Source: Cupriavidus neocaledonicus
GTDB lineage: Bacteria > Pseudomonadota > Gammaproteobacteria > Burkholderiales > Burkholderiaceae
DNA length: 64,000 nt
Reading direction: 5' to 3'
NCBI RefSeq assembly: GCF_000372525.1
Contig: NZ_AQUR01000103.1
Coordinates: 62,001 to 126,000 of the forward strand
The notes below the pieces were generated by a model. That model was not told the origin of the DNA. It ran no database searches and saw nothing but the letters and a program-made list of their open reading frames with translations. Below, piece after piece: positions 31,901-40,225 of this stretch. A program made the position numbers and the translations under genes. Each line of letters begins with the position of its first letter. Positions within the stretch are counted from its first letter, which is position 1.

Positions 31901-34900
31901 GCGCGCCGCCTTTGCCACCCTCGTTGCCGGCGTCCTTGGTGCCGGCGTTGCCGGATTACGTGGAGCTGCACTGCATCTCCAACTTCACCTTCCTGAGCGG
32001 CGCCTCGCACCCCGGCGAGCTGATCGAGCGCGCCTTCGGCCTGGGCTACAGCGGGCTGGCGCTGACCGATGAATGCTCGGTGGCCGGCACCGCGCGCGCG
32101 CACGATGCCATCGAGACCCTGCGCAAGCGCCTGCACGACGCGGTGGCGCGCAGCGCGGCACGGGGCGCGCAGGGCGGCGCGGAAGGTGTCGATGACGGCG
32201 CCGATGGCATCGACGAACCGCTGCTCGACGACGGCGATGCCTTCGGCAGCGGCGACGACGATCCCGGCTTCCATGCCAGCCGCCACCAGCGGCTGCAGGC
32301 GCTGGCCCGCGCCGCCGATGCCTTCTCGCTGCTGATCGGCAGCCGCTTCAGCCTGACCCCGGCCCATGGACCGGAGCAGGCGCCGCTGCGGCTGGTGCTG
32401 ATCGCGCAGCACCGCGAAGGTTTCGGCAACCTGAGCGAGCTGATCACGCTGGGGCGCCGGCGCGCACAGAAAGGCAGCTACCGGCTCCATCCCGAAGACC
32501 TCGCCGCGCCGGCTGGCGACACCGCCCACCTGCGCGGCATGCCCGGCTGCGTGGCGCTGCTGCTGCCCGACTACTGCGCCGAGCCGGAACGGCTGCTGGC
32601 GCAGGCCGAGTGGTGCCGCGCAGTGTTTGGCGAGCGCGCCTGGATCGCGCTGGAGCAGTTGCAGGGCCATGCCGATGCCTTGCACCGCGCGCGCCTGGAA
32701 GCGGTTTCGGCGCAGACCGGCGTGCCGCTGGCCGCGGCCGGCGCGGTCACCATGCATGTGCGCTCGCGCAAGCCGCTGTCCGACGTGCTGACCGCGATCC
32801 GGCTGGGCCAGCCGCTGGCCGAATGCGGCATGGCGCTGGCGCCCAATGCCGAGCAGCACCTGCGCATGCGCCAGGTGCTGTCGCGCCTGTACCCGCGCGA
32901 GGCGCTGGCGCAGACGCTGAAGATTGCCCAGACCTGCGATTTCTCGCTGGCCACGCTGCGCTACGAGTATCCCGAGGAACTGGTGCCGCCCGGCGAGACA
33001 CCGATCTCCTACCTGCGCAAGGAAGTCGAGCGTGGCAAGCACGAGCGCTTTCCCAACGGCCTCAAGCCGGAGTGGGAAGCGCAGCTGAAAGAAGAGCTGG
33101 AACTGATCGAGGAAAAGCACTACGAGCCGTTCTTCCTCACGGTGCACGACATCGTGCGCTTTGCGCGCTCGCGCGGCATCCTGTGCCAGGGGCGCGGCTC
33201 CGCCGCCAATTCGCTGGTGTGCTTCTGCCTGTATGTGACCGAGGTCAGCCCCGAGCAGGCCAACCTGCTGTTCGGCCGCTTCCTGTCACGCGAGCGCGAT
33301 GAGCCGCCCGATATCGACGTGGATTTCGAGCACCAGCGGCGCGAAGAGGTGATCCAGTACATCTACGACAAATACGGCCGCCATCGCGCCGCGCTGGCGG
33401 CGTCGCTGATCACCTATCGTTCGCGCAGCGCCCTGCGCGACGTGGGCCGCGCGCTCGGCATCGACGCCAGCGTGGTCGAGCAGGTGGTCAAGGGCCAGGC
33501 ATGGTGGGACGGCGGCCCGGGTTTCGTCGACAAGATCGCCCGCTACGGGCTCGATCCCGAGTCCCCGGCGGTGCAGCAGTGGGCCAGCCTGACCGCGCAG
33601 CTGCGCGGCTTTCCGCGCCACCTGTCGCAGCACGTGGGCGGCTTCGTGATCGCGCGCCACAAGCTGTCGCGGCTGGTGCCGATCGAGAACGCGGCCATGG
33701 CCGACCGCAGCGTGATCCAGTGGGACAAGGACGACCTGGAGTCGCTGGGGCTGCTCAAGGTCGACGTGCTCGCGCTGGGCATGCTGTCGGCGATCCGGCG
33801 CGCGCTGGAGATGATTCCCAACCCCAGCCCCGATCCGGCGCGCGCGGGCCTGCCGGCGCGCATGGAGGACATTCCGAAGGAGGACAAGCCGACCTACGAC
33901 ATGATCTGCAAGGCCGACACCATCGGCGTGTTCCAGATCGAGTCGCGCGCGCAGCAATCGATGCTGCCGCGGCTGCAGCCGCGCGAGTACTACGACCTGG
34001 TGGTGGAAGTGGCGATCGTGCGGCCGGGCCCGATCCAGGGCGGCATGGTCCATCCGTACCTGAAGCGGCGCGAGGCTTTCCGCCGCACGCGCAAGCCGCC
34101 GGTCTACTTCAACCAGGTGATCGAGAAGGTGCTGGGCCGCACCCTGGGCGTGCCGATCTTCCAGGAGCAGGTGATGCAGCTGGCCATCGACGCGGCGGGT
34201 TTTTCGCCCGGGCAGGCGGACCAGCTGCGCCGCTCGATGGCGGCATGGCGGCGGCGCGGCGACCTGCGCAGGCACCAGGACGCACTGGTGCGCGCGCTCA
34301 CCGGCAAGGGCTATCCGGAATCCTTCGCGCTGGCGATCTGCAAGCAGATCGAGGGGTTTGGCGAATACGGCTTCCCCGAAAGCCACGCCGCCAGCTTCGC
34401 CAAGCTGGTGTACGTGAGTTCATGGCTCAAGTGCCACCATCCGGCGGCCTTCCTGTGTGCGCTGCTGAACAGCCAGCCGATGGGCTTCTATTCGCCCTCG
34501 CAGCTGGTGCAGGACGCGCGCCGCCATGATGTGCAGGTGCTGCCGGTGGATGTCACCATCAGCCGCTGGGACAGCACGCTGGAGCCGGTGGCGGAGGCCG
34601 ATGCGGCCAACGCGGCCAACGCGGTCAGCACTCGGCAGGATCGGCCCCGGCATCCGCGCGTGCGCCTCGGCCTGGGCCGGGTCAAGGGCATGCGCGAGGC
34701 CGCGGCGCTGCGCATCGAGGCCGCGCGCGCGCAGCGTGCCTTCGACAGCGTCGAAGACCTGGCGCTGCGCGCCGGCCTGGACCGCCACGACATCGACGTG
34801 CTGGCCGCCGCCGACGCGCTCGCGCCGCTCGCCGGCAACCGCCGCCAGGCTCGCTGGCAGGCCCGCGCCGCGGCCGCGCATGCCGCGCACCGCGACCTGC

Positions 34901-35367
34901 TGTACCAGGCGCCGCCCGCCGAAGCCGCGCTGGCGCTGCCCGCGCCGCGCCTGGGCGAAGACGTGACCGCGGACTATGCCAGCCTGGGTTTGTCGCTCAA
35001 GTCGCACCCGCTGGCGCTGCTGCGGCACAAGCTGGCGGCGATGCGCTTTGTCACCGCCAGCCAGCTCGAACGCTGCGCCAACGGCCGCCGCGTGCGCGCC
35101 TGCGGCATCGTCACCGTGCGCCAGCGCCCGTCCACCGCCAGCGGCACCATCTTCGCCACCATCGAGGACGAGACCGGCAGCATCAACCTGATCCTGTGGC
35201 CCGACCTGGTCGAGCGCCAGCGCAAGGAGGTGCTGGGCGCCACGCTGCTGGGCGTGGTCGGCACCTGGCAGCGCCAGGGCGAGGTGCGCCACCTGGTGGC
35301 CAAGGAACTGGTGGACCTGAGCCCGATGCTGGGCCGGCTGCTGGTGGGGAGCCGCGATTTCCATTGA
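31897..35367 (+). CDS. dnaE2: Error-prone DNA polymerase DnaE2 (ImuC)
   Basis: This 1156-residue C-family polymerase is an alpha subunit of the translesion type. The N-terminal PHP domain (YVELHCISNFTFLSGASHPGELIERA) follows a short Pro-rich start. An acidic insertion rich in Asp and Gly lies around residues 95-128. Catalytic acids are present in PPDIDVDFEHQRREEVIQYIY and LLKVDVLALGML. Fingers include EYGFPESHAASFAKLVYVSSWLKCHHPAAF, and the C-terminal OB fold ends GTIFATIEDETGSINLILWP. DnaE2 lacks the clamp-loader-binding C-terminus of DnaE1. With ImuA and ImuB it makes damage-induced mutations (known). The LexA box implies SOS induction. Confidence 0.94.
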   Translation: MSAPPLPPSLPASLVPALPDYVELHCISNFTFLSGASHPGELIERAFGLGYSGLALTDECSVAGTARAHDAIETLRKRLHDAVARSAARGAQGGAEGVDDGADGIDEPLLDDGDAFGSGDDDPGFHASRHQRLQALARAADAFSLLIGSRFSLTPAHGPEQAPLRLVLIAQHREGFGNLSELITLGRRRAQKGSYRLHPEDLAAPAGDTAHLRGMPGCVALLLPDYCAEPERLLAQAEWCRAVFGERAWIALEQLQGHADALHRARLEAVSAQTGVPLAAAGAVTMHVRSRKPLSDVLTAIRLGQPLAECGMALAPNAEQHLRMRQVLSRLYPREALAQTLKIAQTCDFSLATLRYEYPEELVPPGETPISYLRKEVERGKHERFPNGLKPEWEAQLKEELELIEEKHYEPFFLTVHDIVRFARSRGILCQGRGSAANSLVCFCLYVTEVSPEQANLLFGRFLSRERDEPPDIDVDFEHQRREEVIQYIYDKYGRHRAALAASLITYRSRSALRDVGRALGIDASVVEQVVKGQAWWDGGPGFVDKIARYGLDPESPAVQQWASLTAQLRGFPRHLSQHVGGFVIARHKLSRLVPIENAAMADRSVIQWDKDDLESLGLLKVDVLALGMLSAIRRALEMIPNPSPDPARAGLPARMEDIPKEDKPTYDMICKADTIGVFQIESRAQQSMLPRLQPREYYDLVVEVAIVRPGPIQGGMVHPYLKRREAFRRTRKPPVYFNQVIEKVLGRTLGVPIFQEQVMQLAIDAAGFSPGQADQLRRSMAAWRRRGDLRRHQDALVRALTGKGYPESFALAICKQIEGFGEYGFPESHAASFAKLVYVSSWLKCHHPAAFLCALLNSQPMGFYSPSQLVQDARRHDVQVLPVDVTISRWDSTLEPVAEADAANAANAVSTRQDRPRHPRVRLGLGRVKGMREAAALRIEAARAQRAFDSVEDLALRAGLDRHDIDVLAAADALAPLAGNRRQARWQARAAAAHAAHRDLLYQAPPAEAALALPAPRLGEDVTADYASLGLSLKSHPLALLRHKLAAMRFVTASQLERCANGRRVRACGIVTVRQRPSTASGTIFATIEDETGSINLILWPDLVERQRKEVLGATLLGVVGTWQRQGEVRHLVAKELVDLSPMLGRLLVGSRDFH

Positions 35368-35471
35368 CGTGCCGGCGGTGCGGCCCCTGGCGGCGCCGCG
35401 GCGCATTCGCCAATCCCCGGCGCGGCGGCCTTTGTTGTTCACGCAACTGTCATCAAGCGCGGTTAAGGTAG

Positions 35472-35490
35472 CGTCCGTCCACCACGGACG
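35472..35490. other. Hairpin between dnaE2 and surE-like gene
   Basis: Perfect CGTCCGT-N5-ACGGACG inverted repeat 105 bases after the dnaE2 stop and 150 before the exported SurE start. No T-run follows. It could be a weak terminator or an operator. A CTGTCAT heptamer resembling a Pho-box half-site lies at 35447-35453, without a convincing second half. Confidence 0.3.
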
Positions 35491-35639
35491 ACACAGGGCG
35501 CTGCGCCCGGCCCGCGCCACCTACATCGGCGCTGCCGGCGCATGCGCCCCGCCAGCCTCACCGGGCTGCCCGCAGTATCTTGCCTGCCGCGCGGGCACGC
35601 TTCGCCCGCATTCCTGAACTACCCAGACCTGCCACAGAC

Positions 35640-36593
35640 ATGAAAACCCGCCTGATCGCCGCGGCCTTGCTGGCCGCCACGGCGAGTCCTGCCTTCGCCC
35701 TGAACATCCTGCTGACCAATGACGATGGCCTGACCAGCAACCTGAAGGCGCTGTACGACGCGCTCAAGGGCGCCGGCCACAACGTCATCGTCAGCGTTCC
35801 CTGCACCGGCCAGAGCGGCCGCGGCGCCGGCATCGTGATGTACAGCACCACGGTCATCGTGCCCGACAACGACAAGACCCAGGTCGAGGCCGAAGGCGGT
35901 TGCCACAACGGCGCGGCCAAGACCGGCGAGCCGGCGGTCGGGCCCTTCACCAAGGCGGGCTACACCAACGGCGATTACCACTACGCCCATGGCACGCCGG
36001 TGATGGCGACCATGTACGGCCTGGACGTGCTGGCGCCGGCACGCTGGGGCAAGGCCCCGGACCTGGTGCTGTCCGGTCCCAACGAAGGCCAGAACGTCGG
36101 CCGCATCGTCAACAGCTCGGGGACCGTCAGCAATGCGCAGTTCGGCGCGGCGCGCGGCATTCCGTCCATCGCGCTGAGCGCGGGCACGGACTCGGTCGAC
36201 AATGCCGGCCTGGCGAGCCCGGTATCCGGCGTGGTCGCGCAGCTGACCATCAAGCTGCTCGGCACGCTGCAGGCCAAGGCCAACGGCGGCCCGCTGCTGC
36301 CGGCGGGCCTGGCGCTGAACGTCAACTTCCCGAACGCGCCGACGGCGGCCACGCCGTTCGCGTTCTCGCGGCATGGCACCTTCGACGCCTATGCGCTGAA
36401 GTTCAGCGGCACGGCGCCGTACGGGCTCGGCATCGGCGCCGGCACCGGCACGCCCACGGCCGCGCAGGCCGAGGACGAGTCCGTGGTCTACAAGACCAGG
36501 ACGGCAGTGACCGCCATGCAGATCGGCTTCGACCAGCGTCCCGCCGGCCAGCAATGGCTGCGCCTGCGCCTGGGTGAACTGTTCGGCCAGTGA
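35640..36593 (+). CDS. Exported SurE-family 5'/3'-nucleotidase-like protein
   Basis: This 317-residue protein has a Sec signal peptide (MKTRLIAAALLAATASPAFA), then the SurE phosphatase fold. The metal-binding ILLTNDDG motif is right after the cleavage site. Next come the GTPVMATMYGLDVL region, SGPNEGQNVGRIVNSSG (a variant of the conserved SGIN-x-G-x-N motif), and IPSIALSAGT. Cytoplasmic SurE is about 250 residues and hydrolyses nucleoside monophosphates. A periplasmic relative suggests phosphate or nucleotide scavenging, though that is inference. The start is chosen by the signal peptide. A lipoprotein gene follows 11 bases downstream and is probably co-transcribed. Confidence 0.82.
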   Translation: MKTRLIAAALLAATASPAFALNILLTNDDGLTSNLKALYDALKGAGHNVIVSVPCTGQSGRGAGIVMYSTTVIVPDNDKTQVEAEGGCHNGAAKTGEPAVGPFTKAGYTNGDYHYAHGTPVMATMYGLDVLAPARWGKAPDLVLSGPNEGQNVGRIVNSSGTVSNAQFGAARGIPSIALSAGTDSVDNAGLASPVSGVVAQLTIKLLGTLQAKANGGPLLPAGLALNVNFPNAPTAATPFAFSRHGTFDAYALKFSGTAPYGLGIGAGTGTPTAAQAEDESVVYKTRTAVTAMQIGFDQRPAGQQWLRLRLGELFGQ

Positions 36594-36604
36594 GGCAGGT
36601 CCCG

Positions 36605-37258
36605 ATGAAACGCCTGATTTCCCTGTTTCCCCTGGCAGCCGTGCTGGGGCTGGCCGCCTGCGGCGGCAACGACACGCCCGACAACGGCGCACCGCCCGCC
36701 AGCGCGACATTGTCGGTCACCGACCTGGAGCCCGGCGCCTATGTCGTCAGCGTGGGCGATGCCGACAACCCGACCGTCGGCAAGTACTACGCCGGCTCGG
36801 ACGGCAGCCGCTACCTGGCCCTGGCCGATGCCGAAGACAAGGCCACCGCCATCTACCGTCGCGACAAGGGCGGCAGCTGGGTCGCCGCACCGGGCGCGGA
36901 CGCGGCTGCCAGCGTCAGGCTGCTGAGCCAGGCGGCGGTGCCAGCCGCAAGCGTCGACCTTGCCAGCGTGGCCGGCACTTACACCACGGTGCTGCCTGCC
37001 GGCGCCAGTGCCACCTTCACCGTCACCGCAGAAGGCAAGATCGTGCCCGGCGCTTCGGCATGCCAGCTGTCGGGAACGCTGGCCGCGCAGGCCATGCCCA
37101 ATACGCTGGGCCTGAAGCTGTCCACGTCGGCCTGCGGCACGCTGCCCGCCAGCGCCACCGGGGTGCTCGCCATCGACGCCGACTACCAGCCGGCCGCATT
37201 CCGCCTGATCGCGGACGACGGCGCCCGCGTGGTGGACCTGTGGGCCTATCGCGACTGA
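36605..37258 (+). CDS. Putative lipoprotein co-transcribed with the exported SurE
   Basis: I do not recognise this 217-residue protein. MKRLISLFPLAAVLGLAACGGND is a lipoprotein signal with lipobox LAAC (Cys about 19). The mature part is beta-rich with many Ala, Gly, Asp and Val. Its two Cys (SACQLSG and TSACGTL, near residues 155 and 179) could form a disulfide. It follows the exported SurE-like gene with an 11-base gap. That suggests a surface or periplasmic partner, but no enzymatic motif is visible. Confidence 0.72.
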   Translation: MKRLISLFPLAAVLGLAACGGNDTPDNGAPPASATLSVTDLEPGAYVVSVGDADNPTVGKYYAGSDGSRYLALADAEDKATAIYRRDKGGSWVAAPGADAAASVRLLSQAAVPAASVDLASVAGTYTTVLPAGASATFTVTAEGKIVPGASACQLSGTLAAQAMPNTLGLKLSTSACGTLPASATGVLAIDADYQPAAFRLIADDGARVVDLWAYRD

Positions 37259-37291
37259 GCGATGCCCGACCGAGCGATGCAGCCTGGCGTG

Positions 37292-37774
37292 CTAGCGCAT
37301 TGCCAGGCTGCCGGCCAGCATTTGCTGCTCCGAAGGAAGTTCGCGGATGGCCCGGTTCAGCGTCGCGGTCGTGGTGGTGATGGCGGCGCCCAGGCTGGCG
37401 ATTTCCTGTTGCAGCACCGCGATGCGGATGCGCTTCTGGTCCGGCGTGCCGGTGGGGGCGTTCTTCGCCGCTTCCAGCTCCTGCAGCTTGCGCGCCAGCT
37501 GCGCGCTCAGTTCGCGCAGGCGCTTGATCGCATCCTTGGCCTGATCGGGCAGGCCGCTGTCGTCGACATCGCTGTGGTCGCGCACTGAAGCGGCCTGGTT
37601 GCCGCCGGCCAGCGCCTGGCCCGGGGCCGAGATATGGATCTCGGCACTGGCCGCCGGCCGGGTACGAATCCCCGGCGCTTCGCTTGCGTTTTCGCTGGTG
37701 GAGGTGGCAGGGGTTGCCGCGGGGGCATCCATCGACACGGCAGCGGCTGCCCCGGCTGCAATCGGTTCGATCAT
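37292..37774 (-). CDS. FlxA-like coiled-coil protein
   Basis: The protein has about 160 residues from ATG 37774; an upstream GTG (37780) is an alternative. The first 75 residues are Ala/Ser/Pro-rich and look disordered. The rest is a coiled coil (AIKRLRELSAQLARKLQELEAAKNAP and VLQQEIASLGAAITTTTATLNRAIREL) with the hairpin-like TPDQKRIRI turn. This resembles the FlxA family (flagellar-regulon-associated, function unclear) and similar helical-hairpin proteins. No flagellar genes are nearby. The gene is convergent with the preceding lipoprotein gene and divergent from the AraC gene at 38069. Confidence 0.55.
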   Translation of the reverse strand: MIEPIAAGAAAAVSMDAPAATPATSTSENASEAPGIRTRPAASAEIHISAPGQALAGGNQAASVRDHSDVDDSGLPDQAKDAIKRLRELSAQLARKLQELEAAKNAPTGTPDQKRIRIAVLQQEIASLGAAITTTTATLNRAIRELPSEQQMLAGSLAMR

Positions 37775-38068
37775 CGTCACGGTGGTACTTTTCCTGGTTC
37801 GCCGGCGTTGGGCAATGCGTCCTCGGAAGCTGCCGGCTCCAGGCGGATATCGGCTGTTTCGAGCGCCGACTTGAGCTTGCGGCACGGCCATCGAGCCGCG
37901 GAAACCGGTGTGAAGACGCGCTGAAACCTTGACGCACAGACCTGACTGTTGCGACGGGGACGATGACGCGCCGATAGCGCGCCACCGCATACGCACGGCT
38001 TCCCTCAGGCATCCGGCGTGGCCGGCGCCGGGGTTGAGCCTGCTCGCCCGGCATGGCAGGATACGCCG

Positions 38069-38509
38069 ATGCCTGCCGCGACCCCCGATACCGTGCTGCG
38101 CGACCTGGCCCGCCTGCGCCGGGTCCGTGACCGCATTGACCGCGACTATGCCCACCCGCTGGATGTCGAGGCGCTCGCACGCGACGCCCATATGTCGGCG
38201 GGCCATCTCAGCCGGCAGTTCCGGCTGGCCTATGGCGAGTCGGTCTATGCCTACCTGATGACCCGGCGCATCGAGCGCGCGATGGCGCTGCTGCGACGGG
38301 GCGACCTGACCGTGACCGAAGTCTGCTTCGAGGTCGGGTGCTCGTCGCTGGGCTCATTCAGTTCGCGGTTTACCGAACTTGTTGGCGTCTCGCCGAGCAT
38401 CTACCGGCGCGATTGCGCGCGCCAGGCCGAGGGCATCCCGTCCTGCGTCGCGCGGCAGGTGACGCGACCGATCAGGAATCGAGAAGCGCCGCAGCCGTTG
38501 CCTGATTAG
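38069..38509 (+). CDS. Short AraC-family regulator (DNA-binding domain only)
   Basis: This 146-residue protein is composed of the AraC double helix-turn-helix with almost no sensor domain. The parts are PLDVEALARDAHMSAGHLSRQFRLAYGESVYAYLMTRRIERAMALLRRGDLTVTEVCFEVGC and SSLGSFSSRFTELVGVSPSIYRR, followed by a short basic tail. Such short AraC proteins are SoxS/MarA-like in size and often sit beside a glyoxalase-fold (VOC) gene, as here (76 bases downstream). It probably controls the VOC gene and itself. No operator could be located. Confidence 0.85.
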   Translation: MPAATPDTVLRDLARLRRVRDRIDRDYAHPLDVEALARDAHMSAGHLSRQFRLAYGESVYAYLMTRRIERAMALLRRGDLTVTEVCFEVGCSSLGSFSSRFTELVGVSPSIYRRDCARQAEGIPSCVARQVTRPIRNREAPQPLPD

Positions 38510-38584
38510 ACTGCGTGGCGTGGATTCCGCATCCGCGCGGCGGCGGCCGCGGCCACCGCTTCCTTACCATCACGGAGACTGATC

Positions 38585-38995
38585 ATGGACCTGACCATTC
38601 ACTCGACCTTTCTTCCCCATTCGGATCCGGAGACCTCGCTGGTGTTCTACCGGGACGCCCTGGGCTTCGAGATCCGCAAGGACGTCGCCTTCGGCGGCTA
38701 CCGCTGGATCACCGTCGGGCCGCAGGACAAGCCCGACACCTCCATCGTCCTGTACCCGCCAAACGCTACCCCGGGCGTCACCGACGAGGAAAAGCTCACC
38801 ATTGCCGAGATGATGGCCAAGGGGACGTTCGCCATGCTGCTGCTTGGCGCCAAAGACCTGGACACCGTGTTCCAGCGGCTGCAGGACCGCGACGCCGAGA
38901 TCGTTCAAGAGCCGACCGACCAGCCATACGGCGTGCGCGACTTCGCGGTGCGCGATCCGGCCGGCAACATGATCCGCATCCAGCAACTGCAATAA
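38585..38995 (+). CDS. VOC-superfamily glyoxalase/bleomycin-resistance-fold protein
   Basis: This 136-residue vicinal-oxygen-chelate protein begins MDLTIHSTFLPHSDPETSLVFYRDALGFEIRKDV and ends YGVRDFAVRDPAGNMIRIQQL, the two halves of the fold. Likely metal ligands are His6 or His12 in the first strand and the acidic residue in the second. The C-terminal DFAVRDPAGN is typical. The substrate is unknown. It is preceded by a GGAGACTGATC site and by the short AraC regulator gene. It faces the Bug gene at 39061 convergently. A GCCGGC-TGTAC-GCCGGC hairpin lies at 39004-39020. Confidence 0.83.
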   Translation: MDLTIHSTFLPHSDPETSLVFYRDALGFEIRKDVAFGGYRWITVGPQDKPDTSIVLYPPNATPGVTDEEKLTIAEMMAKGTFAMLLLGAKDLDTVFQRLQDRDAEIVQEPTDQPYGVRDFAVRDPAGNMIRIQQLQ

Positions 38996-39060
38996 GCCGA
39001 GGCGCCGGCTGTACGCCGGCCCGCGGGACTTGCGCCCCAGGGCATTGCGGAGCGATCGGG

Positions 39061-40053
39061 TTATTCGATGGTGACCTTGCCATCCCTGACCAGCACCGCG
39101 AACTTGCTGGTCTCGTCGTTGATGCGCCGGGCAAACGCTTCGGGCGTGCTCGACATGGGCTCCGCACCCGCGGCCAGCATGCGCTGCCGGAAATCGGGCG
39201 AATTCACGATCTTGACGATCTCGGCATTCAGGCGCGTGACCACCGGCTTTGGCGTGGCGGCGGGGGCAAGCACGCCGAACCACGTGCCGATATCGAAGCC
39301 CTTGAGCCCGGACTCTTCCAGCGTCGGTACGTCCGGCAACGCGGTGGAGCGCTTGGCCGTGGTCACCGCCAGCGCCTTGAGCTTGCCCCCCTTGATATGG
39401 GGCAGCACCGTGGTCAGTGTGTCGAAGGACATCGATACCTGGCCCCCGAGCAGGTCGGTGGTCAGGGGGCCGCTTCCCTTGTAGGGCACATGCAGTAACT
39501 TCACGCCGGCGGTTGCCTGGAACTGCGTGCCGATCAGGTGTTGGGCGGTGCCGTTGCCATTGGAGCCGTATGACAGTTCCGGCGACGCCTTCCTTGCCAG
39601 CGCGACCAGTTCCGCGACATTCTTCGCCGGCGTCCTGGCACTGTTGATGACCAGCACATTGGGCACCATCGCCAGCGTGGAGACCGGCGCCAGGTCCTTC
39701 TGGAAGCTGTAGGGCAGCTTCTTGTAGACGGAGGTGGCGATGGTGTGGTGGACGGCGCCGATCAGCAGCGTATAGCCATCGGGCTTCGCCTTCACCACAT
39801 AGTCGGCGCCGACGGTGGCGCCCGCACCGGGGCGGTTCTCGACGATGACCGGATGGCCCAGCGACCGCGACAGCTGGTCGCCGAGCGCGCGCGCCAGGAC
39901 GTCCGTGGTGCCGCCCGATGGGAACGGCACCACCAGGCTGATGGGCTTGGCCGGCCAGTCCTGCGCCATCGCGGCGGCCGCGCCGCAAAGGCCGACGGTG
40001 AAGACCGACAGGCCGCAGAGGCGGCGGATGGTCCGGGTGGTGAAACGTTGCAT
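39061..40053 (-). CDS. Bug/TctC-family periplasmic substrate-binding protein of the ttu locus
   Basis: The protein has 330 residues. The signal peptide is MQRFTTRTIRRLCGLSVFTVGLCGAAAAMAQ. The mature Bug pattern has WPAKPISLVVPFPSGGTTDVLARAL, VIVENRPGAGATVGADYV, SYGSNGNGTAQHL, LLHVPYKGSGP and DVPTLEESGLKG. It is the last gene of the run ttuC-ttuD-ttuE-Bug, 172 bases after the pyruvate kinase stop. That gap is large enough for its own promoter. A tartrate- or glycerate-type receptor is the best guess from context. No TctAB membrane genes are in the window. Confidence 0.85.
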   Translation of the reverse strand: MQRFTTRTIRRLCGLSVFTVGLCGAAAAMAQDWPAKPISLVVPFPSGGTTDVLARALGDQLSRSLGHPVIVENRPGAGATVGADYVVKAKPDGYTLLIGAVHHTIATSVYKKLPYSFQKDLAPVSTLAMVPNVLVINSARTPAKNVAELVALARKASPELSYGSNGNGTAQHLIGTQFQATAGVKLLHVPYKGSGPLTTDLLGGQVSMSFDTLTTVLPHIKGGKLKALAVTTAKRSTALPDVPTLEESGLKGFDIGTWFGVLAPAATPKPVVTRLNAEIVKIVNSPDFRQRMLAAGAEPMSSTPEAFARRINDETSKFAVLVRDGKVTIE

Positions 40054-40225
40054 GGTTGTCTCCTTGGTTTTTTGTGGCGTAGTGCGTGAGGGGGGCTATG
40101 TCGATGCCCGGGCTGCGCTCCCTGCTGCCGTCGGCCGGCAGCACCGGGCGGCCACGGCACGATTGCCGCGTGAAGCGGCGCTCCCGTAGCGGCGCGCCGG
40201 GTGGATCACTGGCATGGCGCGTCCC

